Source of the DNA: Saccharothrix coeruleofusca
Lineage (GTDB): Bacteria; Actinomycetota; Actinomycetes; Mycobacteriales; Pseudonocardiaceae
Assembly: GCF_014648515.1 (NCBI RefSeq)
Contig: NZ_BMRG01000005.1
Coordinates: 237,661-275,187 of the forward strand
Length of the DNA: 37,527 nt
Direction of reading: 5' to 3'
Below are positions 9,501 through 16,671 of this stretch, piece by piece (the stretch's first letter is position 1; every line of letters begins with the position of its first letter). A model generated the notes under the pieces. That model worked only from the letters and a program-made list of their open reading frames with translations. It was not told where the DNA came from and made no database searches. A program made the translations under genes and the position numbers.

Positions 9501-10503
9501 CACCCGGTTCGAGCTGCGGCTGGGTGACCCCAGCGAGTCCGATGTGGACCGCAAGGTCGCGGTGAACGTGCCCGCCGGCCGCCCCGGCCGCGGTCTGTCG
9601 CCGCAGAAGCTGCACTTCCTGACCGCGCTGCCGCGCATCGACGCGTCCTCGGACGCGGAGAACGTGGCCGCGGGCGTGCAGGACATGATCGCCAAGGTGC
9701 GCGGTTCCTGGCGCGGCAGGCAGGCGCCGGCCGTGCGCCTGCTGCCCGACCTGCTGCCGCACCAGGAGCTGATGACGGCGGTCGCCACCACCAACCCCAA
9801 CCGGGGCCACCTGGTGCCGATCGGCGTCAACGAGGACGAGCTCGCCCCGGTGTACCTGGACTTCGACGCCGACCCGCACTTCATGTGCCTGGCCGACGGC
9901 GAGTCCGGCAAGACCAACCTGCTGCGCACCATCGTGCGCGGCATCATGACCAGCTACACCTCCAGCGAGGCGCTGATCATGCTGGTCGACTACCGGCGCA
10001 CCATGCTCGGCTACATCGAGACCGACCACCTGCTGTCCTACGCGGTCTCGTCGGCGCAGCTGACCGACATGATCAAGGACGTGCGCGGTTCGATGGCGGG
10101 CCGCCTGCCCGGCCCGGACGTCACCCAGGAGCAGCTGAAGAACCGCTCCTGGTGGAAGGGCCCGGAGCTGTTCGTCGTGGTCGACGACTACGACCTGGTG
10201 GCCCCGCAGGGCGGCACGAACCCGCTGCAGCCGCTGGCGGAGTTCATCCCGCAGGCCAAGGACGTCGGCCTGCACATCGTGGTGGTGCGCCGCATGGGTG
10301 GCGCGTCGCGGGCGATGTACGACCCGATCCTGGGCAAGCTCAAGGAGATCTCGGCGCCGATCATGATCGGCAGCGGCTCGAAGGAGGAGGGCGCCATCGT
10401 GGGCAACCTCAAGCCGTCGCCGCAGCCGCCGGGCCGGGGCACGCTGGTCACCCGCAAGCTGGGGCAGCAGCGCATCCAGGTCGCCTGGATCCAGCCGGAC
10501 TGA
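6505..10503 (+). CDS. eccC: Type VII secretion ATPase EccC (single-chain FtsK/SpoIIIE family)
   Basis: EccC is the motor ATPase that recognises WXG100-type substrates and powers ESX export. The 1332-residue protein has two N-terminal transmembrane helices (about 41-60 and 66-86), a stalk/DUF domain, and three FtsK/SpoIIIE ATPase domains. Walker A motifs are G482-ATGSGK-S489, G840-GPQSGK-S847 and G1132-ESGK-T1137. Domain 1 keeps a full Walker B with catalytic Asp594-Glu595 (CIDEFSEM). Domain 2 has Asp950-Gly951 and domain 3 has Asp1227-Asp1228, so both lack the catalytic glutamate, matching the known picture that D2 and D3 are degenerate and D1 is the regulated ATPase. It is one fused chain, unlike the split EccCa/EccCb of ESX-1. 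The GTG start has a GAAGAGG ribosome binding site about 10 bases upstream. Confidence 0.97.
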   Translation: MSTLQFKRTARLAAPRPPGGEVHLEPPPEVPRVIPGNIMMKAMPVVMIVSSVGMMVLMFSYSGRSPAAMIMPGMMLVSTIGMMAGGMGGGKGQKKAEMNEDRKDYLRYLGQMRDRAREAANEQRAEREWVHPDPQMLWSLATTRRMWERRQNDPDFCHLRAGRGSQRLATRLVPPQTGPVEELEPIATLALRRFVRAHSLVPDLPISIALRGFAAVGLIGETEAKRGLARALVAQMATFHSPDDLLIAVVTTGRTKAEWEWAKWLPHVQHPTIVDGIGQMRMMASSLAEVEQMLDEQLRERQRFTRNAPPPTDQPHVVIIIDDGDVTREEQIILEEGLVGVTLLDLSESLGNLTARRGLRLVIEDGKLGARSASGVEWFGSPDWLSLVEAEALARRLSPYRVGGVASGGSDEDPLSSNPALLELLGIPGDPMTFDIQQAWRPRPVRDRYRVPFGIGEFGQPVELDIKEAAMEGMGPHGLCIGATGSGKSEFLRTLVLGMLATHSSTTLNMILVDFKGGATFLGLDAAPHVAATITNLAGDLTLVDRMKDAIAGEVARRQEVLAKGNYKNVWDYEKARENGADLDPLPALFICIDEFSEMLTAKPDFIDIFLQIGRVGRSLQMHMLLASQRLEEGKLRGLDTFLSYRIGLKTFSAAESRAAIGVPDAYELPPIPGSGYLGVQGSPLTRFKALYVSGPYRPAGMQVSGPAAPVSSDKRPRFFVPDYIEIPKEPVRPAEPVPQQKKEEDSNEPSELEVIVSRLVGQGPPAHEVWLPPLNEPPSLDTLLPPLQQTDDRGLCSPGFFANGKLQVPLGVVDKPFEQRRDLLWADFSGAAGHGAIVGGPQSGKSMMLRTLITAMALTHTPEEAQFYCLDLGGGTLAALEHLPHVGGFASRLDVDKARRMVAELSGLISEREQRFRAQGIDSMVEFRNRKRRGEIRDDDFGDAFLIVDGWMNFRQEFEALEPQVQALTAQGLSYGVHVIVAANRWAEIRPAMKDLLGTRFELRLGDPSESDVDRKVAVNVPAGRPGRGLSPQKLHFLTALPRIDASSDAENVAAGVQDMIAKVRGSWRGRQAPAVRLLPDLLPHQELMTAVATTNPNRGHLVPIGVNEDELAPVYLDFDADPHFMCLADGESGKTNLLRTIVRGIMTSYTSSEALIMLVDYRRTMLGYIETDHLLSYAVSSAQLTDMIKDVRGSMAGRLPGPDVTQEQLKNRSWWKGPELFVVVDDYDLVAPQGGTNPLQPLAEFIPQAKDVGLHIVVVRRMGGASRAMYDPILGKLKEISAPIMIGSGSKEEGAIVGNLKPSPQPPGRGTLVTRKLGQQRIQVAWIQPD

Positions 10504-10521
10504 GTCGGACCGACAGGTGCG

Positions 10522-10556
10522 GAAAAGGGGGGAGCCCACTGGGCTCCCCCCTTTTC
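10522..10556 (+). terminator. Strong intrinsic terminator downstream of eccC
   Basis: A perfect 16-bp stem (GAAAAGGGGGGAGCCC and complement) with a 3-base loop begins 19 bases after the eccC stop. The right arm ends in TTTT followed by CTTCG, resembling a classical Rho-independent terminator. It separates eccC transcription from the downstream regulator pair. Confidence 0.88.
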
Positions 10557-10792
10557 TTCGAGGTCGTGGCGGTCACCTGGGGGTTGGACCGCCACGACCC
10601 CGGCCCGACCCACGGGGTTTCGGGCGGGGAGGCGCCCGGATGCCCGCAGGTCGTGACCGCCACCGTGTCGCGGGGATCGGAGGAGCGGGCGCACTCACCC
10701 CCTGCCCGCCCCGTGGGTTGCGGTCCCCCCTTGGTGTCCCGCTTCCCGTCCGGCCTCTCAACGTGGTGGCTGCGGATCACTCTGCCCAGTGA
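10557..10792. other. Gene-free segment with further inverted repeats
   Basis: Together with its flanks this is a gap of about 350 bases without a credible gene. It contains a perfect 13-bp inverted repeat, GGTCGTGGCGGTC (10562-10574) with its complement (10587-10599) around a 12-base loop. It also has a longer-range 10-bp pair, ACCCACGGGG (10608-10617) with CCCCGTGGGT (10709-10718). A short reading frame across the region runs through the terminator and shows no family features, so I do not call it. The repeats could form secondary structure in a readthrough RNA or be regulator sites for the downstream genes. Confidence 0.5.
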
Positions 10793-10833
10793 CGCTCACA
10801 CTTCGCTCACACTGGCCTCACCGCCCGTAAGCT
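10793..10833 (+). promoter_or_regulatory. SARP-type direct repeats and promoter for the regulator pair
   Basis: Three direct repeats lie in exact 11-base phase: CGCTCACACTT (10793), CGCTCACACTG (10804) and GCCTCACCGCC (10815), sharing a CTCAC core. The -10-like hexamer TAAGCT (10828-10833, TANNNT) follows about 6 bases later, and the GTG start of the first regulator is at 10860. SARP proteins are known to bind direct repeats spaced by 11 bases (one helical turn) placed where the -35 would be, a few bases before the -10. The layout therefore looks like an autoregulatory operator. The repeats are directly seen; binding is inferred. Confidence 0.65.
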
Positions 10834-10859
10834 TCTCCGCCAGGGGTGGAGGGAATGCT

Positions 10860-13571
10860 GTGACGGTCGAGTTCAAGGTGCTGGGGCCGCTGGAGGTCCT
10901 GCACGACGGGCGGGTCGTGCCGGTGCCCGCGGGGCGGGTTCGCGCGCTGCTGGCCGCGCTCCTGCTCAACGCCAACCGGGTGGTCACCGCAGAGCGCTTG
11001 GTCGACCTGCTCTGGGCGGGTGGCAAGAATGGCGACGTTCGTGCCAAGGCCACCTTGCAGATGACGGTCACCCGACTGCGGCGGTCGCTCGGCGAGGCGA
11101 ACGTGATCCGCACAGTGGCCGGGGGCTACACCGCCGAGGTCCCGCCGCACGCGCTGGACCTGCACCGGTTTCGCGACCTGGCCGGACAGGGCCGGTTCGC
11201 CGAGGCGTTGGAGCTGTGGCGCGGCGACCCGCTGTCGGACGTGCGGTCGGACCAGCTGCACCGTGACGAGGTCGTGCCGCTGCTGGAGGAACACCTGGAC
11301 GTGGTGGAACGCCGCATCGACGCCGACCTGGCGGCGGGCCGGTCCCGCGAAGTGGTCGGCGAGCTCCGCGCGCTCACCAAGGAATACCCGCTGCGCGAGC
11401 GGTTCTGGGCGCAGCTGATGATCGCACTGCACCGCGGCGACCGACGCGCTGAGGCGCTGACCGCCTACGAGGAAGTACGCGCCCTGCTGGCGGAGGAATT
11501 GGGAGTCGACCCCGGACCACGACTGCGGCAGGCACACGAAGAGGTGATCGGCGTGCTGGTCGCGCCCGTGCCGCGCCAGCTGCCCGCGTACCCGGTGCAC
11601 TTCACCGGCAGGGGAGGAGAACTGGCCCGGCTCGACGGATTGTCCACTGGAGCGGTGAGAATCGCGGTGCTGCACGGTGCAGGCGGGATCGGCAAGACGG
11701 CATTGGCGCTGTACTGGGCGCACCACGCCGCCTTTTCCGACGGGCAGCTGTACGCGAACCTACGCGGCTTCGCCCCGACGGGTGCGCCACTGACACCTGC
11801 CGAGGTGCTGCACGGCTTTCTCGGTGCGCTGGGTGTGCCTAGCGAGCGGCAGCCGGTAGGCCTGGACGAGCTGGCGGCGCTGTACCGCACCCGGCTCGCG
11901 GACCGGAAGGTGCTCGTGATGCTGGACAACGCCCGCGACGCCGACCAAGTGCTGCCGCTGCTGCCAGGAGGCTCCTCCTGCTTCGTCCTGATCACCAGCC
12001 GCAACCCGATGGGTGGCCTGGTGGCCAGGCAGGGAGCGGCGCCGATCGCGATGACGCCCCTGCCCGACTCGCAGGCGCACCAACTGTTGGAGAGGGTGGT
12101 GGGGGCGGACCGGGTGGCACGCGATCGGGAGGCGGTGCGGCGGCTGGTCGGCTTGTGCGGCGGTCTGCCCCTCGCTCTTACCGCAGTGGCGGCCAGGGCC
12201 GTGTTGAACCCGGACTTCGAGCTGGCTGCGCTGGCCGACGAGCTGTCAGCCGAACGCGGGCGGGTGGCGTCCCTGGACGACGACCGGCTCGGTGTGCGGG
12301 CGGTGCTGTCCTGGTCCTACCGGGCGCTGAGCGATCGGGCCGCGCGCCTGTTCCGGCTGCTCGACGTCCATCCCGGTGCGGCGATCTCCGCGCACTCCAC
12401 GACGAGCCTGCTCGGTGGCGATCACGCGGGTACGAGGGCGGCGCTCGCCGAGCTGGCCGGTGTGCACCTGATGGTGGAGGCACGCCCCGGCTGGTTCACG
12501 TTCCACGACGTCCTGCGTGTTTACGCGACGGTCGAGGCGCGGTCGGACTCGGCAGACGAGCAGGCGGCGGCGCGCGAGCGGGTGCTGGACCACTACCTGC
12601 ACTCGGCGTTCGCCGCCGTCATGCTGGTGCACCCCCAGCGGGATCCGTGCCCGGTGCCGTTCGAGCCACCCGCACTGGGCGTGGTCGTGGAGCGTCCCGC
12701 CGATGCCGACGCCGCTTGGAAGTGGTTTGACCAGGAATATCAAGCGCTGCTGGGCGCGTTCGACGCCGCTGTGGAGGCTGGCCGGGATCTGCTCGCCTGG
12801 CAGCTGTGCTGGACGCTCACCACGGTCTTCGAGCGGAGAGGCCGCTGGCGGGACTGGCTGGCCATGTTGGACTCGGCGATCGCGGCGGCGACGCGAACCG
12901 GTCACGAAGCGGCGGTCGCGCTCCTGGTCTACAACCTCAGCCACGCTTGCCAGCGGGTAGAGGACATCGACGGTGCGTTCGCCGCGTTGAGGCGGTGCCT
13001 GATGCTGTTCGAAAAGCTCGGCGACCACGCGGGTCTAGGTCGCGCGCACCGCGGCTTGGCCTGGATGCACGAGATCAGCGGGCGGCCGGAGGACGCACTG
13101 GTGCACGGGCGGCTGTCGCTCGAGCACTACTTAGCAGCGGACCACCAGCTCGGCGTGGCGGGTGCGCGGAGCGCGCTCAGCCTCTACCACGCCCAGTTGG
13201 GTGATTATGAGGCCGCGCTGGAGGAGGGGCACCTCGCGCTGCGGCTCAACCGCCTGATCGGCCATGCATATGGTGAGGCCAACACCTTGGACAACATCGG
13301 CTGGGCGCACCACGTCAGAGGGGACCACGTCGAGGCGGTCAGGTACTTCCAGGAGTCCATCGAGCTCTTCCGTAAGCAGGGTGCCTCAGCCTTGGAAATA
13401 GAAGTGCTCCAGCACTTGGCCGAGGCGCAGAAGGCGGGCGGGGACTCGGCTGCGGCGGCTGCCACGTGGCGGCGGGCGGTGGAGCTGTCCGACGGGTTCC
13501 AGCACAGGTACGCGGAGGAGCTCAGGACGCGGCTGGTGCGGTTGCGCGCAGGCCACGGGGAGACCAAGTGA
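10860..13571 (+). CDS. AfsR-like SARP regulator with NB-ARC and TPR domains (regulator 1)
   Basis: This 903-residue transcriptional regulator belongs to the AfsR/DnrI/RedD (SARP) class. An OmpR-type winged-helix domain (about 1-95, opening VEFKVLGPLEVLHDG) is followed by a bacterial transcriptional activator domain (about 100-245). An NB-ARC STAND ATPase has its P-loop at G273-AGGIGK-T280 and a GGLPLAL motif. A TPR-like array fills the C-terminal third (about 600-890). STAND regulators of this type are nucleotide-switched activators. The GTG start at 10860 has GGAGGG 6 bases upstream; longer reading frames reaching into eccC are spurious. The gene contains an in-frame TTA leucine codon at 13131 (codon 758), rare in high-GC actinobacteria. 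It overlaps regulator 2 by 4 bases (GTGA). Codon use is looser at third positions than in neighbouring T7SS genes. The target genes are unknown. Confidence 0.92.
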   Translation: MTVEFKVLGPLEVLHDGRVVPVPAGRVRALLAALLLNANRVVTAERLVDLLWAGGKNGDVRAKATLQMTVTRLRRSLGEANVIRTVAGGYTAEVPPHALDLHRFRDLAGQGRFAEALELWRGDPLSDVRSDQLHRDEVVPLLEEHLDVVERRIDADLAAGRSREVVGELRALTKEYPLRERFWAQLMIALHRGDRRAEALTAYEEVRALLAEELGVDPGPRLRQAHEEVIGVLVAPVPRQLPAYPVHFTGRGGELARLDGLSTGAVRIAVLHGAGGIGKTALALYWAHHAAFSDGQLYANLRGFAPTGAPLTPAEVLHGFLGALGVPSERQPVGLDELAALYRTRLADRKVLVMLDNARDADQVLPLLPGGSSCFVLITSRNPMGGLVARQGAAPIAMTPLPDSQAHQLLERVVGADRVARDREAVRRLVGLCGGLPLALTAVAARAVLNPDFELAALADELSAERGRVASLDDDRLGVRAVLSWSYRALSDRAARLFRLLDVHPGAAISAHSTTSLLGGDHAGTRAALAELAGVHLMVEARPGWFTFHDVLRVYATVEARSDSADEQAAARERVLDHYLHSAFAAVMLVHPQRDPCPVPFEPPALGVVVERPADADAAWKWFDQEYQALLGAFDAAVEAGRDLLAWQLCWTLTTVFERRGRWRDWLAMLDSAIAAATRTGHEAAVALLVYNLSHACQRVEDIDGAFAALRRCLMLFEKLGDHAGLGRAHRGLAWMHEISGRPEDALVHGRLSLEHYLAADHQLGVAGARSALSLYHAQLGDYEAALEEGHLALRLNRLIGHAYGEANTLDNIGWAHHVRGDHVEAVRYFQESIELFRKQGASALEIEVLQHLAEAQKAGGDSAAAAATWRRAVELSDGFQHRYAEELRTRLVRLRAGHGETK

Positions 13572-16500
13572 GCATCCGGTTCGAGGTGCTGGGGCCGCTG
13601 CGGGTATGGCACGGCGGCGTGCTCGTCCCGGTGCCCTTGGGCAAGGTGCGCGTACTGCTGGCCACCTTGTTGCTGCGCGCGGGGCGACCGGTGTCCGCAG
13701 CAGAACTCGAGGAGAGGTTGTGGGGTGGTCCAGCACGCTCGCGGTCTGCGCTGCATATGGTAGTCACCCGCCTACGCCGAGTGCTCGGCGCGGCGCGCGT
13801 GGTCCACACGGTGCCGGAGGGCTACCTCGCGGAACTGGAGGAGGGCGCTCTCGACTTGCACCGCTTCCGGGCGTTGGCCGCCGAGGAGCGCTTCGCCGAG
13901 GCGCTGGCGCTGTGGCGTGGCGCCCCGCTGCCGGACGTGCGGTCGGACCAGCTGCACGAGGAATTGGTGCCCTTGCTGGAGGAGCGACTGTTCGTCCTGG
14001 AGCGCCGTGTCGAAGCGGACCTGGCCGCCGGGCGCTGTGCGGAGCTGGTGGCGGAGCTTCGCGGGCTGACCGGGCAGCACCCGCTGCGGGAGCGGTTCTG
14101 GGGCCAGCTGATGCGGGCCCTCTACCACTGCGGCAGGCAGGCGGAGGCCCTGTCCGCGTACCGCTCGATGAGCCGGACGCTAGCTGACGAGCTGGGGGTC
14201 GACCCCTCGGCGGAACTTCGGGAGTTGCACCAGCGCATCCTCCGGGAGGAGGTCGCGGTGCGGCCCGCTGTCGTGCCGCAGCAGCTCCCGCTCGACGTGG
14301 CGGCGTTCTCCGGCAGGCAGGATCACCTGAATGCGCTGGACGCGCTGCTGACGGGCGGCGGAACGCCGGTCGGGATCGTGGTGCTCACCGGGGTAGCGGG
14401 CATCGGCAAGACCGCGTTGGCTGTGCGCTGGGCGCATCGCGTCCGCCATCGGTTCGACGACGGCCAGTTGTTCGTCGACCTGAGGGGGTACGACTCGGCG
14501 GGTCCGCTGGACCCGGACCGCGTGCTGGCCCAGTTCCTGCGCGCGCTCGGGGTGCCCGCCGAGAGACTCCCGGCCGAGCGCGAGGAGTTGACCGCTCTGT
14601 ACCGCTCGCACGTGGCCGACCGCCGCCTGCTGGTGGTGCTGGACAACGCGGCGTCGGCGGCGCAGGTGCGTCCCCTGCTGCCGGGGAGCGCGACCTGCGC
14701 AGTGGTGATCACCAGTCGTGGTGAGCTGCGCAGTCTGGCGGCGTTCCACGGTGCCCGGTCGTTGCGGCTCGAAGTGCTTCCCGCAGGCGACTCCGCCGCG
14801 CTGCTCAGGGTGCTGCTGCCGGGCGTCGGGCGGGAGGAGCGGGCGGAGTTGGCCGAGTTGTGCGGTTATCTTCCCCTCGCCCTGCGCATCGCCGCCGCGA
14901 ACATGGCGGGGTACTCGCGCCCGGACGCCTACCTGGACGCGTTGCGGGGCAGCCACCGGCTGGCGCACCTGGTGCTGGAAGACGATCCCGGCTCCGCGGT
15001 GCGCCCGGCGTTCGAGCTGTCCCGCCGAGCGCTGAACGACGCGACGCAGCGGGTGTTCCGGCTGCTGGCTGTCGTGCCAGGGCCGGACTTCGACCGCGAT
15101 GCGGTGGCGGATCTGGTCGGCTGCTCCCGGGAAGAGGCGGATCGGGTGTTGGATCGCCTCGTCTCGGCGAGCCTGGTCGAGCACGGCGGCCAGGGGCGCC
15201 ACCACCTGCACGACCTCCTGCGCGAGTACGCCAAGGACCTGCTCGACGCGCAGGAGGCGGAGGAGGCCAGGACCAGGTTGTTCGAGGGGTACCTGGTTCG
15301 TGTGCTCGCTGCGGCGGCGATCCTGTACCCGCACATGCCGTCAGCGCTACCGGATGGCTTTCCGGCGGATCCGGGCGTGTTCGGCAGTCGCGACGCGGCG
15401 TTGGCCTGGCTCGACGCCGAGCACCCCAACCTGCTGTCGGCGATCGCGGATGCCGCTGCCCGCGGCCCGCGCGCCGTGGCCTGGCGGCTGGCGTTCGGCT
15501 TGCGCGGGCACTTCTGGGCGCGGCGCAGGTTGGACGGCTGGCTCGAGGTGGGCCGGGCGGCGCTCGCCGCCGCGCGGGCGGAGTCCAACCCCATCGGGTG
15601 CGCCGCCGCCGAACTCGTACTCGCCGTCGCCGAGTACTGCGCCAGCCGGACCGGGGAGGCGATCGGGCACTACCGCGCCGCGCTGGACCACGCCGACCTG
15701 GACCGGTGGCCGCAGGCGCGGGCGATCGCGCTAGGTGGCCTGGGACTGGCCCACCGCGAGCGGGGACAGCTGACCGAGGCGGCCGAGTGCTTCCGCAGCG
15801 CGTTCGCCGTCAACACGGAGTCAGGGCGGGCCATCAACCTGTCCAACCTGGGCGCGGTCGCCTTCGAGCTGGGCGACTTGGTCGAAGCCCGTGTGGCGCT
15901 CGACCGGGCGCTGGAGGCGCTGACCGCGCTCGAATCCCCGATCGGGCAAGCGGTTGTGCTTAACACGATCGGCGGAATCCTTCGGCTTCAGGGCGACTTC
16001 ATCTCCGCTCGTGACCACCAGGACCGCGCGCTGGTGTTGTTCCGGTCCGCCGGGCACACCAGAGGAGAGGCCGCCACCCTGGAGAACCTCGCGGTCATCG
16101 CCTCGGATTGCGGTGACCACGGTGAAGCGGTGGAACTCGCATCGGCGGCGTTGGCCCTCGCCGAGGAGGGTGAGGACCTCTGGAACCAGGTCGACGCGTT
16201 GAACGCGCTGGCGGGCGCGCAGCGGCTGGCGGGCCGCTGCGACGCGGCGGCCGACGGCTTCCGTCGCGCACTGCGGCTCGCAGCAGGCACCGGCTACGTG
16301 CTCGGGGAGATCCGCGCGCTGTGCGGCGTCGCGCTCGTCCCTGGCGAAGAGGACGTCTCGGCGGCACGTCGCGCGGTCGATCTGGCCTCGGGTATGGGCG
16401 CGCGGATCGCGCTGGGCCAGGCGGGGACGGCGCTGGCGCGGGTGCACCTGGTCGGTGGTGACGTGGCCGCCGCACGGCGTGCCGCGGAAGCCGCGCTGCT

Positions 16501-16597
16501 CATCCAGCGGGAGGGCGGCTACCGAGTCGACGAGGAGAAGACCCTTTCGCTGCTCGCGGAGGTGCGGGCGGCCGGAGCCGCGCAGGTGCTCTGGTGA
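13568..16597 (+). CDS. AfsR-like SARP regulator with NB-ARC and TPR domains (regulator 2)
   Basis: This 1009-residue paralogue of the preceding regulator has the same order: winged helix (SIRFEVLGPLRVWHGG), activator domain, NB-ARC with P-loop G275-VAGIGK-T282 and a YLPLALRIAA motif, then a long TPR array (about 640-990). The GTG start lies inside the stop of regulator 1 (GTGA overlap) with a GGGGAGA ribosome binding site, so the two are translationally coupled and probably made together. The pair looks like a tandem duplication that has diverged: the activator domains remain clearly similar while the TPR regions differ. Both are inserted between eccC and the Rv3446c-like gene, which are adjacent in mycobacterial ESX-4 loci. 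Whether they control the T7SS or an unlinked pathway cannot be told from sequence. Confidence 0.92.
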   Translation: MSIRFEVLGPLRVWHGGVLVPVPLGKVRVLLATLLLRAGRPVSAAELEERLWGGPARSRSALHMVVTRLRRVLGAARVVHTVPEGYLAELEEGALDLHRFRALAAEERFAEALALWRGAPLPDVRSDQLHEELVPLLEERLFVLERRVEADLAAGRCAELVAELRGLTGQHPLRERFWGQLMRALYHCGRQAEALSAYRSMSRTLADELGVDPSAELRELHQRILREEVAVRPAVVPQQLPLDVAAFSGRQDHLNALDALLTGGGTPVGIVVLTGVAGIGKTALAVRWAHRVRHRFDDGQLFVDLRGYDSAGPLDPDRVLAQFLRALGVPAERLPAEREELTALYRSHVADRRLLVVLDNAASAAQVRPLLPGSATCAVVITSRGELRSLAAFHGARSLRLEVLPAGDSAALLRVLLPGVGREERAELAELCGYLPLALRIAAANMAGYSRPDAYLDALRGSHRLAHLVLEDDPGSAVRPAFELSRRALNDATQRVFRLLAVVPGPDFDRDAVADLVGCSREEADRVLDRLVSASLVEHGGQGRHHLHDLLREYAKDLLDAQEAEEARTRLFEGYLVRVLAAAAILYPHMPSALPDGFPADPGVFGSRDAALAWLDAEHPNLLSAIADAAARGPRAVAWRLAFGLRGHFWARRRLDGWLEVGRAALAAARAESNPIGCAAAELVLAVAEYCASRTGEAIGHYRAALDHADLDRWPQARAIALGGLGLAHRERGQLTEAAECFRSAFAVNTESGRAINLSNLGAVAFELGDLVEARVALDRALEALTALESPIGQAVVLNTIGGILRLQGDFISARDHQDRALVLFRSAGHTRGEAATLENLAVIASDCGDHGEAVELASAALALAEEGEDLWNQVDALNALAGAQRLAGRCDAAADGFRRALRLAAGTGYVLGEIRALCGVALVPGEEDVSAARRAVDLASGMGARIALGQAGTALARVHLVGGDVAAARRAAEAALLIQREGGYRVDEEKTLSLLAEVRAAGAAQVLW

Positions 16598-16671
16598 GTC
16601 CTCGCTCCGCCGCGGCGGCGATCGGGTATGCATATGCGGGCAGGCGACCCCGGCCGACGAGGGGATGACGG

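Noticed and set aside
6292-10539. A 1415-codon open frame on the minus strand opposite eccC
   Set aside because: Composition is Arg/His/Gly-rich with no recognisable domain; it is the antisense shadow of a certain FtsK/SpoIIIE ATPase gene in high-GC DNA.
10517-10792. Small gene in the eccC-regulator gap
   Set aside because: The frame runs through the intrinsic terminator hairpin, lacks a ribosome binding site and shows no family features.
9885-10859. Long N-terminal extension of regulator 1 into eccC
   Set aside because: The extension passes through the eccC coding region and terminator; the winged-helix domain begins precisely at GTG 10860 with a good ribosome binding site.
10504-16671. 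Regulator pair as part of a mobile element
   Set aside because: No integrase, transposase, tRNA-linked att site or flanking direct repeats were seen; the inverted repeats after eccC do not recur at the far end.
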